From contig NZ_BSNG01000001.1 in assembly GCF_030159855.1 (NCBI RefSeq), positions 1,984,001 through 2,048,000 of the forward strand: a stretch of 64,000 nucleotides of DNA, in the 5' to 3' direction. The notes beneath the pieces are model-generated. The model saw nothing but the letters and a program-made list of their open reading frames with translations, was not told the origin of the DNA and did not search any database. This stretch comes from Devosia yakushimensis. Its GTDB lineage: Bacteria > Pseudomonadota > Alphaproteobacteria > Rhizobiales > Devosiaceae. A program made the position numbers and the translations under genes. Of this stretch, positions 8,497-17,376 are shown one piece after another (the stretch's first letter is position 1; each line of letters starts with the position of its first letter).

Positions 8497-10575
8497 CTAG
8501 AAGTGCTCGTCGAGCACTGTCACCACGATGCGCCGATTGAGACGTTTGCCGGCGGGGGTTTCGTTATCGGCGATGGGGCTGGATTCGCCGTAGCCCAGGG
8601 CATAGAGCCGGGCCGGATTGACGCCGCGGGTGACCAGGGCATCGATAACGGCCTCGGCCCGGGCCACGGACAGGGCGAGATTGGACGCCTCGTCACCATC
8701 GGCATCGGTATGGCCTTCGATGTGAACGACGGCATCGGGGCAGGCCGCCAGATCAACGGCCAATTCATCGAGCGCGGGTTCGGACTCGGCAGTGATAACG
8801 GCCGCGCCCGATTGGTAGAGAATGGCATTGCGGGCGGAGAAATCAGCCAGGGTGGTGGCGCAGTTGGCGAAGCCGGGTGGTGGCGTGGAGGGAGCCGCAG
8901 CGACAGCCGGAGGCGCAACGGGTTCGGGGACCGCTACCGTGACCGTCCATTCGGCGGGAATGCCCGCTGCAGCGACGGCCGCTTTGATGGCATCGCCGGT
9001 GACGCTGTCGGGCGCTGTGCCGGACAGGACCCAGACGCCAGCCGCATATTTCAAGCTTCCATCACTCAACCGCGCCAATTGCTGCAGGCCAAGCTTAGCA
9101 TTGGCGACAAAATCGGCGGGAGCGCCCGGCGCCACGGAAAGCGCATCGATGGAGCTATCCGCCTGGTTCGCGAGCGTCTGTAGATCCGCATCGGTGGGAA
9201 CCTGCCCGCCCAGAACGGTTCGGCCCTCGGCACGGGTGGCAGAAAAAGTATAGGCCGGATCGATAGTTGCGGGCTGAGGTTCAGGATTGGTGGTAGTTTC
9301 GGCTTCGACAACGTTAGGTGCCGGCTCCGCAAGGGCAAGGGCCCATCGATCAGCGGGCGTCGTGGCCGTGGCCAGAGCCTGAGCAACGATATCGCCGCCA
9401 TTGCTGTCACGCGCCCGCCCCTCGATGCGCCATGCCGTTCCGTCGAACATGGCGCTACCTTCACTCAAGGCCGCCAGCGCGTCGACGGCCGCGACGGCGT
9501 CTTCGACAAAGCCGGCGGGCGCGGCGGGGTCGAGTTCCGTACGGTCCACGGCGTTGTCCCCTGCCCGCACAGCGAGGAACCGCTTGAGGGCATCAGTGGG
9601 CACCAATCCAGTCAGGGTGATGGTTCCGTCGGCGGCTTTCTGGGCGGACCAGAGATAAGGCGCCGGTGGCGGCGCAGCCAGGGGCTCGCCAATGGCCATG
9701 GACCAGCCGGCCGCCGCCAATTGCCGCGTGGCAAATTCCGTTTCGATGGCGGCCTTGTCGGCAGCGGAACTTGCGGTGCCCGTGAGGGTCCAGGCGGCGC
9801 CGGAGAGACTGACTTTGCCTTCCGTCATGTGCTGCAACAGGGCCAAGCCTGTTTGGGCCGAGCCACCAAAGCCATTTGGGGCGCCGGAAGCATAGGTCAT
9901 GCCGGTGCGTGCCGCTGATCCCGCCTTGGCCAGCAAGGCGGCCTCGTCATCGGGGCTGGGTACCGCGCCTGACAGCAGAATCGTGCCATCGGCGGACTTG
10001 GTCGCCATCCAGGCAAAGTCGGCGGCATATGGCGGAGCAATCTCGCTCTGGGCGAGAACGAGGCCTTGCGGCACCCGGGTGGAAAGATCGTTGCGCAGTG
10101 CCTGATATTCGGCGCTGCTGCGCGCTATGCCACTGATGGTCATGACATTTTGGCGCAGCGCGAAGCGCCCTTCGTCGAGGCGAGCGAGAACCGAAAGGCC
10201 AAAATCCACCGCCGGGCGGTAGTGCTGGGGCGCGCCGCTTCCCAGTTTGAGCCAGGAAATATCCGCGCCCTGAAACTGCCGCAGGGCCTGACGTGTGGCA
10301 TCGTCTGGCACATAACCGTCAAAAACGATGACGCCGCCCGGCTGTAGCGTGGCGCTCATCCAATAATCAGTAATCCGGGGCGCATCGAGGGTGATGATGC
10401 TGCCGCCGGGCTGGGCTTGGGCCAACAGCATTGTCGAGGCGGGCGCATTTCGAGGGCTCCCCTGCCCTGCGAGCGCATCTTTGGCGATGGCGTTTGGGCC
10501 GGCGAAACAAATGGCCGTCGCCGCCAGAGCCATGGTCAGCCCTGACGCATGCCATTTGAAGAAATTTTTGGTCAT
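8497..10575 (-). CDS. OmpA family peptidoglycan-binding protein with four tandem N-terminal repeats
   Basis: A protein of 692 residues. Its N-terminus is a signal-like hydrophobic segment (about residues 10-32). Four copies of a module of about 110-135 residues follow, at roughly 70-187, 187-307, 307-441 and 441-550. Each copy opens with aromatic-x-S/M-A-T/Q followed by a glycine turn and V-P-x-D (YVPDDA, AVPSPDD, LVPTDA, QVPTDA), and later contains L-x-x-L-x-E/D-G and a strand ending in SG, TG or EG. The C-terminal 120 residues are an OmpA-like domain with GHTD, SVARAEAV, ALGYGESSPIADN and KRLNRRI, which binds diaminopimelate in peptidoglycan. The start has GGA six bases upstream; a longer frame reaches 10650. 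Each repeat may hold two BON-like halves (inference). Confidence 0.85.
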   Translation of the reverse strand: MTKNFFKWHASGLTMALAATAICFAGPNAIAKDALAGQGSPRNAPASTMLLAQAQPGGSIITLDAPRITDYWMSATLQPGGVIVFDGYVPDDATRQALRQFQGADISWLKLGSGAPQHYRPAVDFGLSVLARLDEGRFALRQNVMTISGIARSSAEYQALRNDLSTRVPQGLVLAQSEIAPPYAADFAWMATKSADGTILLSGAVPSPDDEAALLAKAGSAARTGMTYASGAPNGFGGSAQTGLALLQHMTEGKVSLSGAAWTLTGTASSAADKAAIETEFATRQLAAAGWSMAIGEPLAAPPPAPYLWSAQKAADGTITLTGLVPTDALKRFLAVRAGDNAVDRTELDPAAPAGFVEDAVAAVDALAALSEGSAMFDGTAWRIEGRARDSNGGDIVAQALATATTPADRWALALAEPAPNVVEAETTTNPEPQPATIDPAYTFSATRAEGRTVLGGQVPTDADLQTLANQADSSIDALSVAPGAPADFVANAKLGLQQLARLSDGSLKYAAGVWVLSGTAPDSVTGDAIKAAVAAAGIPAEWTVTVAVPEPVAPPAVAAAPSTPPPGFANCATTLADFSARNAILYQSGAAVITAESEPALDELAVDLAACPDAVVHIEGHTDADGDEASNLALSVARAEAVIDALVTRGVNPARLYALGYGESSPIADNETPAGKRLNRRIVVTVLDEHF

Positions 10576-10810
10576 GCCAATTCCAAGAAGACGTCCGCAA
10601 TTGCTGTCCAAACTAGAATATTTCCATCGGCATTTGGAATGAAAATGCACGCGCTAAGCCATTGGTTTCAAAGGCGGAAGCGTGAGCGACAGCAGCGCCT
10701 GGATCGTTGATGCCGGTCATACACCGAATCGCTGTTGGGAGGGGCCGGACGAAACGGAGGTTCCAGATTTCGCGGACTGACTTTGCGGGAGGATTGCTAC
10801 GTCGCTGTTG

Positions 10811-10842
10811 AAAAAAGAAAGGCCCGGCGGAGCCGGGCCTTT
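10811..10842 (-). terminator. Intrinsic terminator of the porin gene
   Basis: On the minus strand an 11-bp perfect stem (AAAGGCCCGGC with GCCGGGCCTTT, positions 10842-10818) with a three-base loop is followed by CTTTTTTC. It begins 26 bases after the porin stop codon. This is the strongest terminator of the left half of the window. Confidence 0.9.
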
Positions 10843-10867
10843 CCCAATCCATAAGAAGGATCGACGA

Positions 10868-12316
10868 TTAGTCGAAGGTCTTCTCGGCAGTGAACGACAC
10901 CTTGTAGGCGCTTTCGGTGGTCACTTCGCCCTTCAGGCTCGAAGTGAAGCCGCCGCCAGGAGCCCACTTCAGACCCAGAGCACCGTAGCCAACGCTGTCG
11001 GTACCAGCGCCCAGACCCCAAGCGTAGTCGTCGGAGTTTTCGACACCAGAACCGAAGTAGCCACCAACTTCACCGGTGACTTCGATGGTTTCGGTGACGG
11101 CAGCAACGAGCTGAGCCGCAACCTGAACAACATCACGCTCGCCGGCAGCACCGAAGGCGTCGGAGTGGAACCAGCGGCTGCCGAGGTTGATCTTGATGCC
11201 TTCGGTGACAGCAAAGCCAACCGAGCCACCCAGACCGTAGCCTTCACGGCCATAAGCATCAACATATTCACCCGACAGGGCGACGGTGAACATATCGAAG
11301 CCGGCTTCTGCCGAGACCAGCGCGTGGAGCTTGGAGTCGTCAAGGAACTCGTTCTGGAGATAACCAAGGGCCGCACGGACCTTGAACTGCTCGAAGGTGC
11401 CGGTTGCGCCAGCATGGATGCCGTAGAAATCGGCTTCGCCATCAAGGATACCACCGGTGAAACCGGTCAGGTGCGCTGTGAGGTTTTCGCCAGCATAGCT
11501 AACAACGCCAACGAGAGTGCCGGCGAGCTGCGTCGGAGTGGTGACCGCGTCGGTAACACCGTCACCGTCGAGATCATAAGACACGCCCCAGCTGCCGTCG
11601 AGATTTTCAAGGCCAACACCAACCGACACGCCGTTGCCGAGATCGGAAACGACCTGGATGACGTGACCGCCAAAGCCGTCTTCGTCGCCTTCAAGCAGGA
11701 TGCCGTTGTCAACTTCGTTGTAGCCAAAGGTACGCAGGAAGTTGAAGGGCTGCGAGTCGCCAAAGTTACCAATGGTGCTCTTCTTACCGGCCATCAGGAC
11801 GGTCGTGTCGCCAACCGAAACGTAGGCTTCGTCGATCAGCTTGCTAGCGTCTTCGTTCAGGTTGTCGCCGTGCGCAACGACAGCACCTTCGTTCCGAACG
11901 TCATAGCGATCATTGAGCTGCAACTTCAACACAGCCTTGGCGGTACCGAAATCACTGTCGGCCGAACCAACAAACTTCAGCCAAGCGGAAGTCTTCGAAC
12001 GCCAATCCAGCTCACCGCCGGTGACGGGATCGGTGCCAGCGCCGATGATGTTGATCGGGCCACCGTTGCCGAGGATGCTGTCGGTCAGACCAACAACGCC
12101 GAGGGTCGGCTCATCCTTGTAGTCGCCCCAGTAGAATTCATACTTCACGCCGCCCGAGATCTGCAGGCAGTTGGTGTCCGACGAGATCGTCAGGCCCGAG
12201 ATGCCGAGCGAGTCGCAGACGTCCAGCGACGTCAGCACGCCCAGATCGGCTGCATAGCCAGCGGTCGAGAGACCAGCAGCGGCAATAGAACCGAGGATAA
12301 GGCTCTTGAGTTTCAT
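10868..12316 (-). CDS. Alphaproteobacterial porin (Porin_2-like)
   Basis: A protein of 482 residues starting MKLKSLILGSIAAAGLSTAGYAADLGV, with a signal peptide cut after YAA. GGAGG sits eight bases upstream. The mature protein begins with short segments containing a cysteine pair (DVCDSLGISG, DTNCLQISGGVKYEFYWG) and then alternates polar and hydrophobic strands up to KVSFTAEKTFD, as in 16-stranded trimeric porins of Rhizobiales. It should allow diffusion of small hydrophilic solutes through the outer membrane. Codon use is highly biased and the third codon position is nearly always C or G, consistent with strong expression. It has its own terminator and a long upstream region, so it is probably monocistronic. 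Confidence 0.88.
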   Translation of the reverse strand: MKLKSLILGSIAAAGLSTAGYAADLGVLTSLDVCDSLGISGLTISSDTNCLQISGGVKYEFYWGDYKDEPTLGVVGLTDSILGNGGPINIIGAGTDPVTGGELDWRSKTSAWLKFVGSADSDFGTAKAVLKLQLNDRYDVRNEGAVVAHGDNLNEDASKLIDEAYVSVGDTTVLMAGKKSTIGNFGDSQPFNFLRTFGYNEVDNGILLEGDEDGFGGHVIQVVSDLGNGVSVGVGLENLDGSWGVSYDLDGDGVTDAVTTPTQLAGTLVGVVSYAGENLTAHLTGFTGGILDGEADFYGIHAGATGTFEQFKVRAALGYLQNEFLDDSKLHALVSAEAGFDMFTVALSGEYVDAYGREGYGLGGSVGFAVTEGIKINLGSRWFHSDAFGAAGERDVVQVAAQLVAAVTETIEVTGEVGGYFGSGVENSDDYAWGLGAGTDSVGYGALGLKWAPGGGFTSSLKGEVTTESAYKVSFTAEKTFD

Positions 12317-12764
12317 TATTTGACCTCCAAAGTCAGTCATTCTTGGTGCCGGTTACCCAGCGTTTGCCGAAACGCGACCACACTATCGTGGTGCAGTGTG
12401 TTGCCGTCGCGTTGCGACCGACAAACGATCCCATGCATGGATTCGCAAGACCCACTCTACGCATGCAAATTTCCGACGCAATCGAACAAAGCCGGTTTTG
12501 GGCCCGCCACAATATGGTTGCACCCCTGATGTTGCAGATTCAGCACACAGACGGTAATCACTCATTAATCCGGGTGAATCCGGGGTTAAATTTTCTATGT
12601 TTCTAAGGGGTTAACGGGAGGTAACGCGGCTTTCGGGCAGCGCGACACTTTCTGCCGGCACTGGAAAGCGCCCATAAGGCCGCCGCAATGAAGTGGCGGA
12701 AATGTGCCGGGAATCCGAAAGCATTAGGGCAGCGGGCACACCGCCGGGATACGAGGGACAAAGC
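12317..12764. other. Intergenic region between the divergent porin and SDR genes
   Basis: The 448 bases hold no convincing gene. The porin side has the GGAGG ribosome-binding site and a small hairpin (12360-12375, GCGTTT and AAACGC around GCCG) that would lie in its leader. The middle is relatively AT-rich, with repeated TTAA-containing words around 12565-12620, and is the likely place for both promoters. I cannot place -35 and -10 boxes with confidence. Confidence 0.5.
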
Positions 12765-13508
12765 ATGACACAGCAAGGCAAAGTGGCAGTAATTACCGGA
12801 GGCGGCTCAGGAATCGGGCGAGCGGCGGCTATCGGCTTTGCCAGAGCGGGCTACCAGGTGGCCATTTGCGGGCGGCGCGCCGAGGCGCTCCAGGCGGTTG
12901 CGGCGGAGACCGATGCCTATTGGGCGGCCTGCGATGTGACGGACCCAGCGCAAGTGGCACATTTCTTTACGGGGCTGAGGACACAGCATCCGCGCATCGA
13001 TGTCGTCTTCAACAATGCGGGACGGTTTGCTCCTGCCCTTCCCTTCGGCGATATCGATGTTCCGACCTGGCGCGAAATGATCGATACCAATCTCAACGGC
13101 GCTTTTTATGTCGCGCGCGAGGCGTTTCGCGCGATGCGGGATCAGGACCCGCAGGGCGGCCGGATTATCAATAACGGCTCCATCTCAGCCCATGCCCCCC
13201 GGCCGGGCGCGGCGAGCTATACCACGTCCAAGCACGCCATTACCGGGCTGACCAAGGCGATCTCGCTGGATGGGCGAGCTTTCAACATCGCTTGCGGGCA
13301 GATTGATATTGGCAATGCGGCGACCGACATGACCAGCCAGATGAACTCGGGATCGCTGCAGGCCAATGGCACAATCATGCCCGAGCCGACATTCGATGTG
13401 GCCCATGTGGTGGACGCATTGCTTTACATGAGCGGCCTGCCGCTCGGCGCCAACGTGCAGTTCATGACCGTGATGGCGACGACCATGCCCTATATCGGAC
13501 GCGGCTAG
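12765..13508 (+). CDS. Short-chain dehydrogenase/reductase (SDR)
   Basis: An NAD(P)-dependent oxidoreductase of 247 residues. It has the Rossmann motif ITGGGSGIGRA near residue 11, CDVTD, the NNAG motif, and the active-site serine in NNGSISAHAPRPG followed by YTTSKHAITGL (Y-x-x-x-K). Arginine in CGRR after the second strand favours NADP. The start has AGGG about nine bases upstream; an earlier in-frame start at 12693 has no such site. The substrate cannot be told from the sequence. It ends in a four-base convergent overlap with nagA (13505-13508). Confidence 0.88.
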   Translation: MTQQGKVAVITGGGSGIGRAAAIGFARAGYQVAICGRRAEALQAVAAETDAYWAACDVTDPAQVAHFFTGLRTQHPRIDVVFNNAGRFAPALPFGDIDVPTWREMIDTNLNGAFYVAREAFRAMRDQDPQGGRIINNGSISAHAPRPGAASYTTSKHAITGLTKAISLDGRAFNIACGQIDIGNAATDMTSQMNSGSLQANGTIMPEPTFDVAHVVDALLYMSGLPLGANVQFMTVMATTMPYIGRG

Positions 13509-14674
13509 CCCCGCCCTGCCTGGTAAACCTCGCGGCCGGCAATCCAGGTGGAGAGTACCCTACGGCCGGTATCGAGATGGACGAAACTGGCTATCGCGCC
13601 GGGTCGCAGATGGCCGTGATCAGCAGCGAGATTCATTGCTTGTGCCGGATAGAGCGAGGCCATGCGCAGCGCCTCCTCAAGCGCCAGGCCGATACGGCTA
13701 TGCATGAATTCCACCGCGTCGATCATGTCGAGATCGGCGCCGGCCAGGGTGCCATCGGCGAGGCGCAGGGCGCCATCGGCGCGGGTAATGGTGCGGCCGT
13801 TGAGCGTCAGTGTCTTGATGTCAGTACCGGTCTGCGACATGGCGTCGGTGACGAGAAAAATGCGGCCGGGACCGGATTTGGCGCGCAGGGCAATGTCGAT
13901 GGAGCCGGGATGGACGTGGATGCCATCGGCAATCAGGCCCGCAAAGACCGTATCGTGACCGAGCACGGCACCCACGACGCCAGGCTCGCGATTGCCCAAC
14001 TGGCTCATGGCGTTGAAGAGATGGGTGGCCATGCTGGCGCCGGAAGCGAAAGCGGCAGCGGCGTCATCGGCAGACGCGTCGGAATGCCCGATACTGACAA
14101 TGATGCCGGCATCGGACAGCGCCGCAATCTGCGCCGGAGTAACCGTTTCCGCCGCGACGGTGCACAGCAGATTGGGCAGATGCTGGCGGGCGGCCAGCAG
14201 GCGGGCCAAATCGTCCTCGTCCATCGGGCGGATCAGGGCCGGATCATGCGTCCCCTTGCGCGCCACCGAGAGGTGGGGACCTTCGAGATGCAGTCCGAGA
14301 AAACCCGGAACGCCTTGCTTGGCCGCAGCCTCGCCTGCGGCGATGGCCTGAATATTGACCTCGACGGTATCGGTGATCAGCGTCGGCAGCAGCGCCGTCG
14401 TGCCAAACTGGGCGTGGACGGCGCAGATAGTGCGGATGCTTTCGACCGTGGGCGCATTGTTGAACAATATGCCGCCGCCGCCATTGACCTGCAGGTCGAT
14501 GAAGCCGGGCACGAGCATGCCGCCGGCAAGCTGCACTCTTTCCGCATTGGCGGGCACCGCGCCCGCCTGGACGATACCGCTGACCTGGCCGAATTCAATC
14601 AGCAAGGCGGCATCATCCTGCCAGTCGTAGCCGTCGAAGATGCGGGCGCCGGTTACCGCGAGGAGGTCGCTCAT
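13505..14674 (-). CDS. nagA: N-acetylglucosamine-6-phosphate deacetylase
   Basis: An amidohydrolase of 389 residues that removes acetate from GlcNAc-6-phosphate, giving glucosamine-6-phosphate. Key residues are in place: PGFIDLQVNGGGG, the metal ligand E131 in HLEGPHL, H197 in SIGHSDA, H218 in THLFNAM, and the catalytic aspartate D277 in VTDAMSQTG. The ATG overlaps the stop of the upstream SIS-domain gene by four bases, so the two are translationally coupled in an operon headed by a GntR regulator. No sugar transporter or kinase is next to it; GlcNAc-6-P must come from a transporter or kinase encoded elsewhere, or from cell-wall recycling. Confidence 0.95.
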   Translation of the reverse strand: MSDLLAVTGARIFDGYDWQDDAALLIEFGQVSGIVQAGAVPANAERVQLAGGMLVPGFIDLQVNGGGGILFNNAPTVESIRTICAVHAQFGTTALLPTLITDTVEVNIQAIAAGEAAAKQGVPGFLGLHLEGPHLSVARKGTHDPALIRPMDEDDLARLLAARQHLPNLLCTVAAETVTPAQIAALSDAGIIVSIGHSDASADDAAAAFASGASMATHLFNAMSQLGNREPGVVGAVLGHDTVFAGLIADGIHVHPGSIDIALRAKSGPGRIFLVTDAMSQTGTDIKTLTLNGRTITRADGALRLADGTLAGADLDMIDAVEFMHSRIGLALEEALRMASLYPAQAMNLAADHGHLRPGAIASFVHLDTGRRVLSTWIAGREVYQAGRG

Positions 14675-15705
14675 ACCGTTTCGGTGACCTTTTTGAGCAG
14701 GCGTGGCTCATCGGGGTTGAGGCCGCGATGGCGCGCCAGGGCCTCGACGAAACCATAGAAGGAGACGATGAGGGCGAGAGGATCGGTGATGGGATGGCCG
14801 GTGGGCGCGAAGGGCAGGCGCGTGGCGGGACCCGGGCGGTCGCTGGTGAGGAAAGCCAGGGCACCCTGCCCCGCCAACTTATGGGCCATTTCGGCAACCG
14901 AGGGCTCTGCCGCGTCGCGGGCGGCCAGCGCCAGCACGGGATAGCCGGGCGTTACGATGGAGACCGGGCCATGCATGACTTCGGCGGAGCTATAGGACTC
15001 GGCCTGCACGCCGCAGGTTTCCTTGAACTTGAGAGCTGCTTCATTGGCGATGGCCCAACCGGGTCCACGTCCCAGAACATAGAGCGCATTGTGGCCATCG
15101 AGCGCACCGATCAGTTCAGACCAATCGCAGGCGACCGCGGCCGCCAGGGACTCCGGCAAGGCGTGGACGGCGCGAGACAGGTCCGCGTCGTCGCTCCACT
15201 CGGCTAGCAGGGCCAGCCCCGCCACGATCGAGGTGGCGAACGTCTTGGTGGCGGCAACCGACTTTTCGAGGCCGGCATGCAGATCAATGGTGAAATCGGC
15301 GCTTTCGGCCAAGGGCGAACCGGCCGTATTGGTGATGGCGATGGTGGTGGCGCCACCGCGCTTGGCGGATTGAGCCATGCCGACAATGTCGGGGCTCTTG
15401 CCGGATTGGGAAATCGCGATGGTCACGGCGCGGTCGAGCCGCAGCTGCTTATTATAGATTGAAGCGATCGAGGGCCCGATGGATGCCACGGGCAGTCCAA
15501 GGGTCAGCTCGATGGCGTATTTCAAATAAGTGGAGGCGTGGTCGGAGGAACCACGGGCCACTGTGGCGACCAGGGAGGGATCGCTGCTCCGCAAGGCAAG
15601 CGCGGCTTCGGCTATCACCGGCGCGCTCTTGTCGAGGAAGTTTGCCACCGCGCCCGGAATCTCGTCGATCTCACGGCGCATATGGGTCTGGTTGCTGGAC
15701 GTCAT
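14671..15705 (-). CDS. SIS-domain sugar isomerase, probable glucosamine-6-phosphate deaminase (NagB-II type)
   Basis: A protein of 344 residues with two SIS domains, at about residues 30-165 and 190-335. The N-terminus has the motif HMRREIDEIP that marks the isomerase-like group related to the GlmS isomerase half. Sugar-phosphate-binding loops are visible: ARGSSDHAS, ISQSGKSPD, LGRGPGWAIANEAALKFKE and AEVMHGP. The GlmS glutaminase domain is absent, so amination from glutamine is unlikely. Next to nagA, the likely job is conversion of glucosamine-6-P to fructose-6-P and ammonia, as in NagB-II enzymes. An AgaS-like role in galactosamine use is the alternative. It overlaps both neighbours by four bases. 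Confidence 0.85.
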   Translation of the reverse strand: MTSSNQTHMRREIDEIPGAVANFLDKSAPVIAEAALALRSSDPSLVATVARGSSDHASTYLKYAIELTLGLPVASIGPSIASIYNKQLRLDRAVTIAISQSGKSPDIVGMAQSAKRGGATTIAITNTAGSPLAESADFTIDLHAGLEKSVAATKTFATSIVAGLALLAEWSDDADLSRAVHALPESLAAAVACDWSELIGALDGHNALYVLGRGPGWAIANEAALKFKETCGVQAESYSSAEVMHGPVSIVTPGYPVLALAARDAAEPSVAEMAHKLAGQGALAFLTSDRPGPATRLPFAPTGHPITDPLALIVSFYGFVEALARHRGLNPDEPRLLKKVTETV

Positions 15706-16490
15706 GGCTTGGGGCCTCCACTCGACGGCGTGTCCCCGATACGCAATTCGGCGACGAAGTCATAGGTATCGCCCCGATAGATGGAGCGGGTGAACTCGAT
15801 AACCCGGCCGGACGCCAGATAGGATGTGCGCTCGATATTGAGGCTTGCGGAGCCAACCGGCACCTGCAGCAGATCAGCATCCTCAATGCCCAGATTGGCC
15901 GCCCGGATGCGCTGGATGGCGCGGATGGGCCGGTTACCGGACCGCTCCAGCAGCCTGTAGAGCGAATCCGTGACCACCTGCGGATCGGGCAGTACGCGGG
16001 CGGAAAGGCTGGCCCGCTCGATGGCAAGGGGCGTATCGCCGGTGAGGCGAAGGCGGGAAATGCGCGACACGTGCTCGCCGGGTGACAGGCCGAGAATCAC
16101 GGTTTCCTCCGGCGAGGGAAGGTAAAGGCCGCGATCGAGCCATTCGGAGCGCACCGCCATGCCGCGCCGGGCCATATCCTCGGTGAAGGAGGTGAGCTGG
16201 GACAGCGATTGCTCGACCCGCTGCGGCTGGGGAGCAACGAACGTGCCCGAGCCATGGCGCTGCACCAGAATTCCATCCTGGACCAGCTGGAGGACGGCCT
16301 TGCGCACGGTGACACGCGACACATCGACCTTGAGCGCCAGGTCACGCTCGGAGGGCAGCGCATCGCCTGGGCTGATGACGCCCTTGTTGATGGCATCCTC
16401 GATCCAGCGCTTGAGTTGGAGATAGAGCGGACCACCAGTGGGCAAAACCACCGGGCCCTCGAAAAACAGACTATTGGTCAGGTCAGCCAC
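15702..16490 (-). CDS. GntR family (HutC subfamily) regulator of the amino-sugar operon
   Basis: A protein of about 262 residues with an N-terminal winged helix-turn-helix (LPSERDLALKVDVSRVTVRK, then GILVQRHGSGTFV) and a C-terminal UTRA ligand domain (GEHVSRISRLRL, TPLAIERASL, SLNIERTSY). This is the layout of NagR/DasR-type repressors that respond to amino-sugar phosphates. I chose GTG 16488-16490 because the family's N-terminus begins here and GGGGGAG lies just before it; the frame stays open much further upstream, but that part is unlike any regulator. Its last four bases overlap the SIS gene. Two matching 20-base motifs in the upstream region are candidate operators. Confidence 0.85.
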   Translation of the reverse strand: MADLTNSLFFEGPVVLPTGGPLYLQLKRWIEDAINKGVISPGDALPSERDLALKVDVSRVTVRKAVLQLVQDGILVQRHGSGTFVAPQPQRVEQSLSQLTSFTEDMARRGMAVRSEWLDRGLYLPSPEETVILGLSPGEHVSRISRLRLTGDTPLAIERASLSARVLPDPQVVTDSLYRLLERSGNRPIRAIQRIRAANLGIEDADLLQVPVGSASLNIERTSYLASGRVIEFTRSIYRGDTYDFVAELRIGDTPSSGGPKP

Positions 16491-16530
16491 GGCTCCCCCG
16501 CATAAGACGCTATCGCTTCGCCCGACGTAA

Positions 16531-16550
16531 GATACCAATAAAATACCATT
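16531..16550 (-). promoter_or_regulatory. Candidate operator 1 of the GntR regulator
   Basis: The minus strand reads AATGGTATTTTATTGGTATC, 40 bases before the regulator start. It matches 16 of 20 bases of a second copy at 16663-16682 in the opposite orientation. It contains two TGGTAT words, resembling half-sites bound by NagR/YvoA-type GntR proteins. Autoregulation of the nag operon is the natural reading, but this is inference. Confidence 0.5.
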
Positions 16551-16662
16551 CACCAAGCCAAAAATGAGTCCCGGTGTGGATTGGCCGGGCATAACGGGAT
16601 AAATCCCTACCAATTCCAGGAAACGCTGCCGGTATTGGCACGCCAGAGCAGTGAAGATGGTA

Positions 16663-16682
16663 AGTGGTATTTTTTTGGCATT
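16663..16682 (+). promoter_or_regulatory. Candidate operator 2 of the GntR regulator
   Basis: The plus strand reads AGTGGTATTTTTTTGGCATT, matching operator 1 at 16 of 20 positions but pointing the other way. It lies 116 bases before the SRPBCC gene, so one regulator could control both directions. Confidence 0.45.
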
Positions 16683-16797
16683 ACGCGGCGATGCACAAAA
16701 CAGCCGCACGAAAAAACCAAGAAAATGAGCAAGGCTTGTCGAAAATGCCTGATGCGGTTCGTTGACTGGATGAAACCGCAACATGGAGGATTTCCAG

Positions 16798-17280
16798 ATG
16801 ACGACCCAAGACAATGCCGCCCAGAACACCGACCGTGACCTGGTGCTGACTCGTTTGATCGATGCGCCGCGCGAAAAGCTTTATGCGGCATGGACCCAGC
16901 CGGAGCTGCTGACGCAATGGTTCGCTCCCAAGCCCTGGTCGACGCCCAAGGCCGTGCTCGACGTGCGCGTCGGTGGGGCAAGCGTGGTGACCATGGCCGA
17001 CGAAAACGGCACGGAATATCCCAATCCCGGGCAATATCTGGAAGTCGTGCCCAATGAGAAGCTGGTCTTTACCGATGCCTATATCGGCGACTGGGCGCCT
17101 TCGGCCAAGCCGTTCATGACGGTGGTGCTGACCTTCACGCCGGAAGCGGGCAAGACGCGCTACACGGCCATTGTCCACCACTGGACGGCAGAAGATCGCA
17201 AGACCCATGAGGAAATGGGTTTTCACGAAGGATGGGGTCAGTGCACCGATCAGCTCGAAGAGCTGGTCAAGCGAATCTGA
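16798..17280 (+). CDS. SRPBCC domain protein (AHSA1-like)
   Basis: A protein of 160 residues with the START/Bet v 1-like fold of the activator-of-Hsp90 homologue family: LTRLIDAPREKLYAAWTQPELLTQWFAP near the start, then a beta-rich core and the closing helix GWGQCTDQLEELVK. Such proteins bind hydrophobic ligands in a cavity; the ligand here is unknown. The ATG at 16798 has GGAGG eight bases upstream, which rules out the ATG at 16783. It is divergent from the GntR regulator and may share its control region. The regulator's operators lie between them, but a functional link to amino sugars is only a possibility. Confidence 0.85.
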   Translation: MTTQDNAAQNTDRDLVLTRLIDAPREKLYAAWTQPELLTQWFAPKPWSTPKAVLDVRVGGASVVTMADENGTEYPNPGQYLEVVPNEKLVFTDAYIGDWAPSAKPFMTVVLTFTPEAGKTRYTAIVHHWTAEDRKTHEEMGFHEGWGQCTDQLEELVKRI

Positions 17281-17376
17281 TCGGTCCGTGCGGGCCTGGC
17301 GGACGATCGCTTGCCTTCTGCGCGCATTCTGTCAGGCTTCCGATTGTCGAGTCCCTTTTCTTGAGGAGGAAAAGCA

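Noticed and set aside
10808..12529. Long open frame of 573 codons opposite the porin gene
   Set aside because: It is antisense to a clear porin with signal peptide, ribosome-binding site and terminator. The strongly biased codons of the porin leave the opposite strand open by chance.
13577..14758. Open frame of 393 codons opposite nagA
   Set aside because: Antisense shadow of nagA; its composition (many H, Q, R, G) reflects the reverse complement of nagA codons.
15702..16829. Longer GntR regulator starting at 16829
   Set aside because: The first 113 codons would cover the operator region and show no family similarity; the GTG at 16490 fits the family's usual length.
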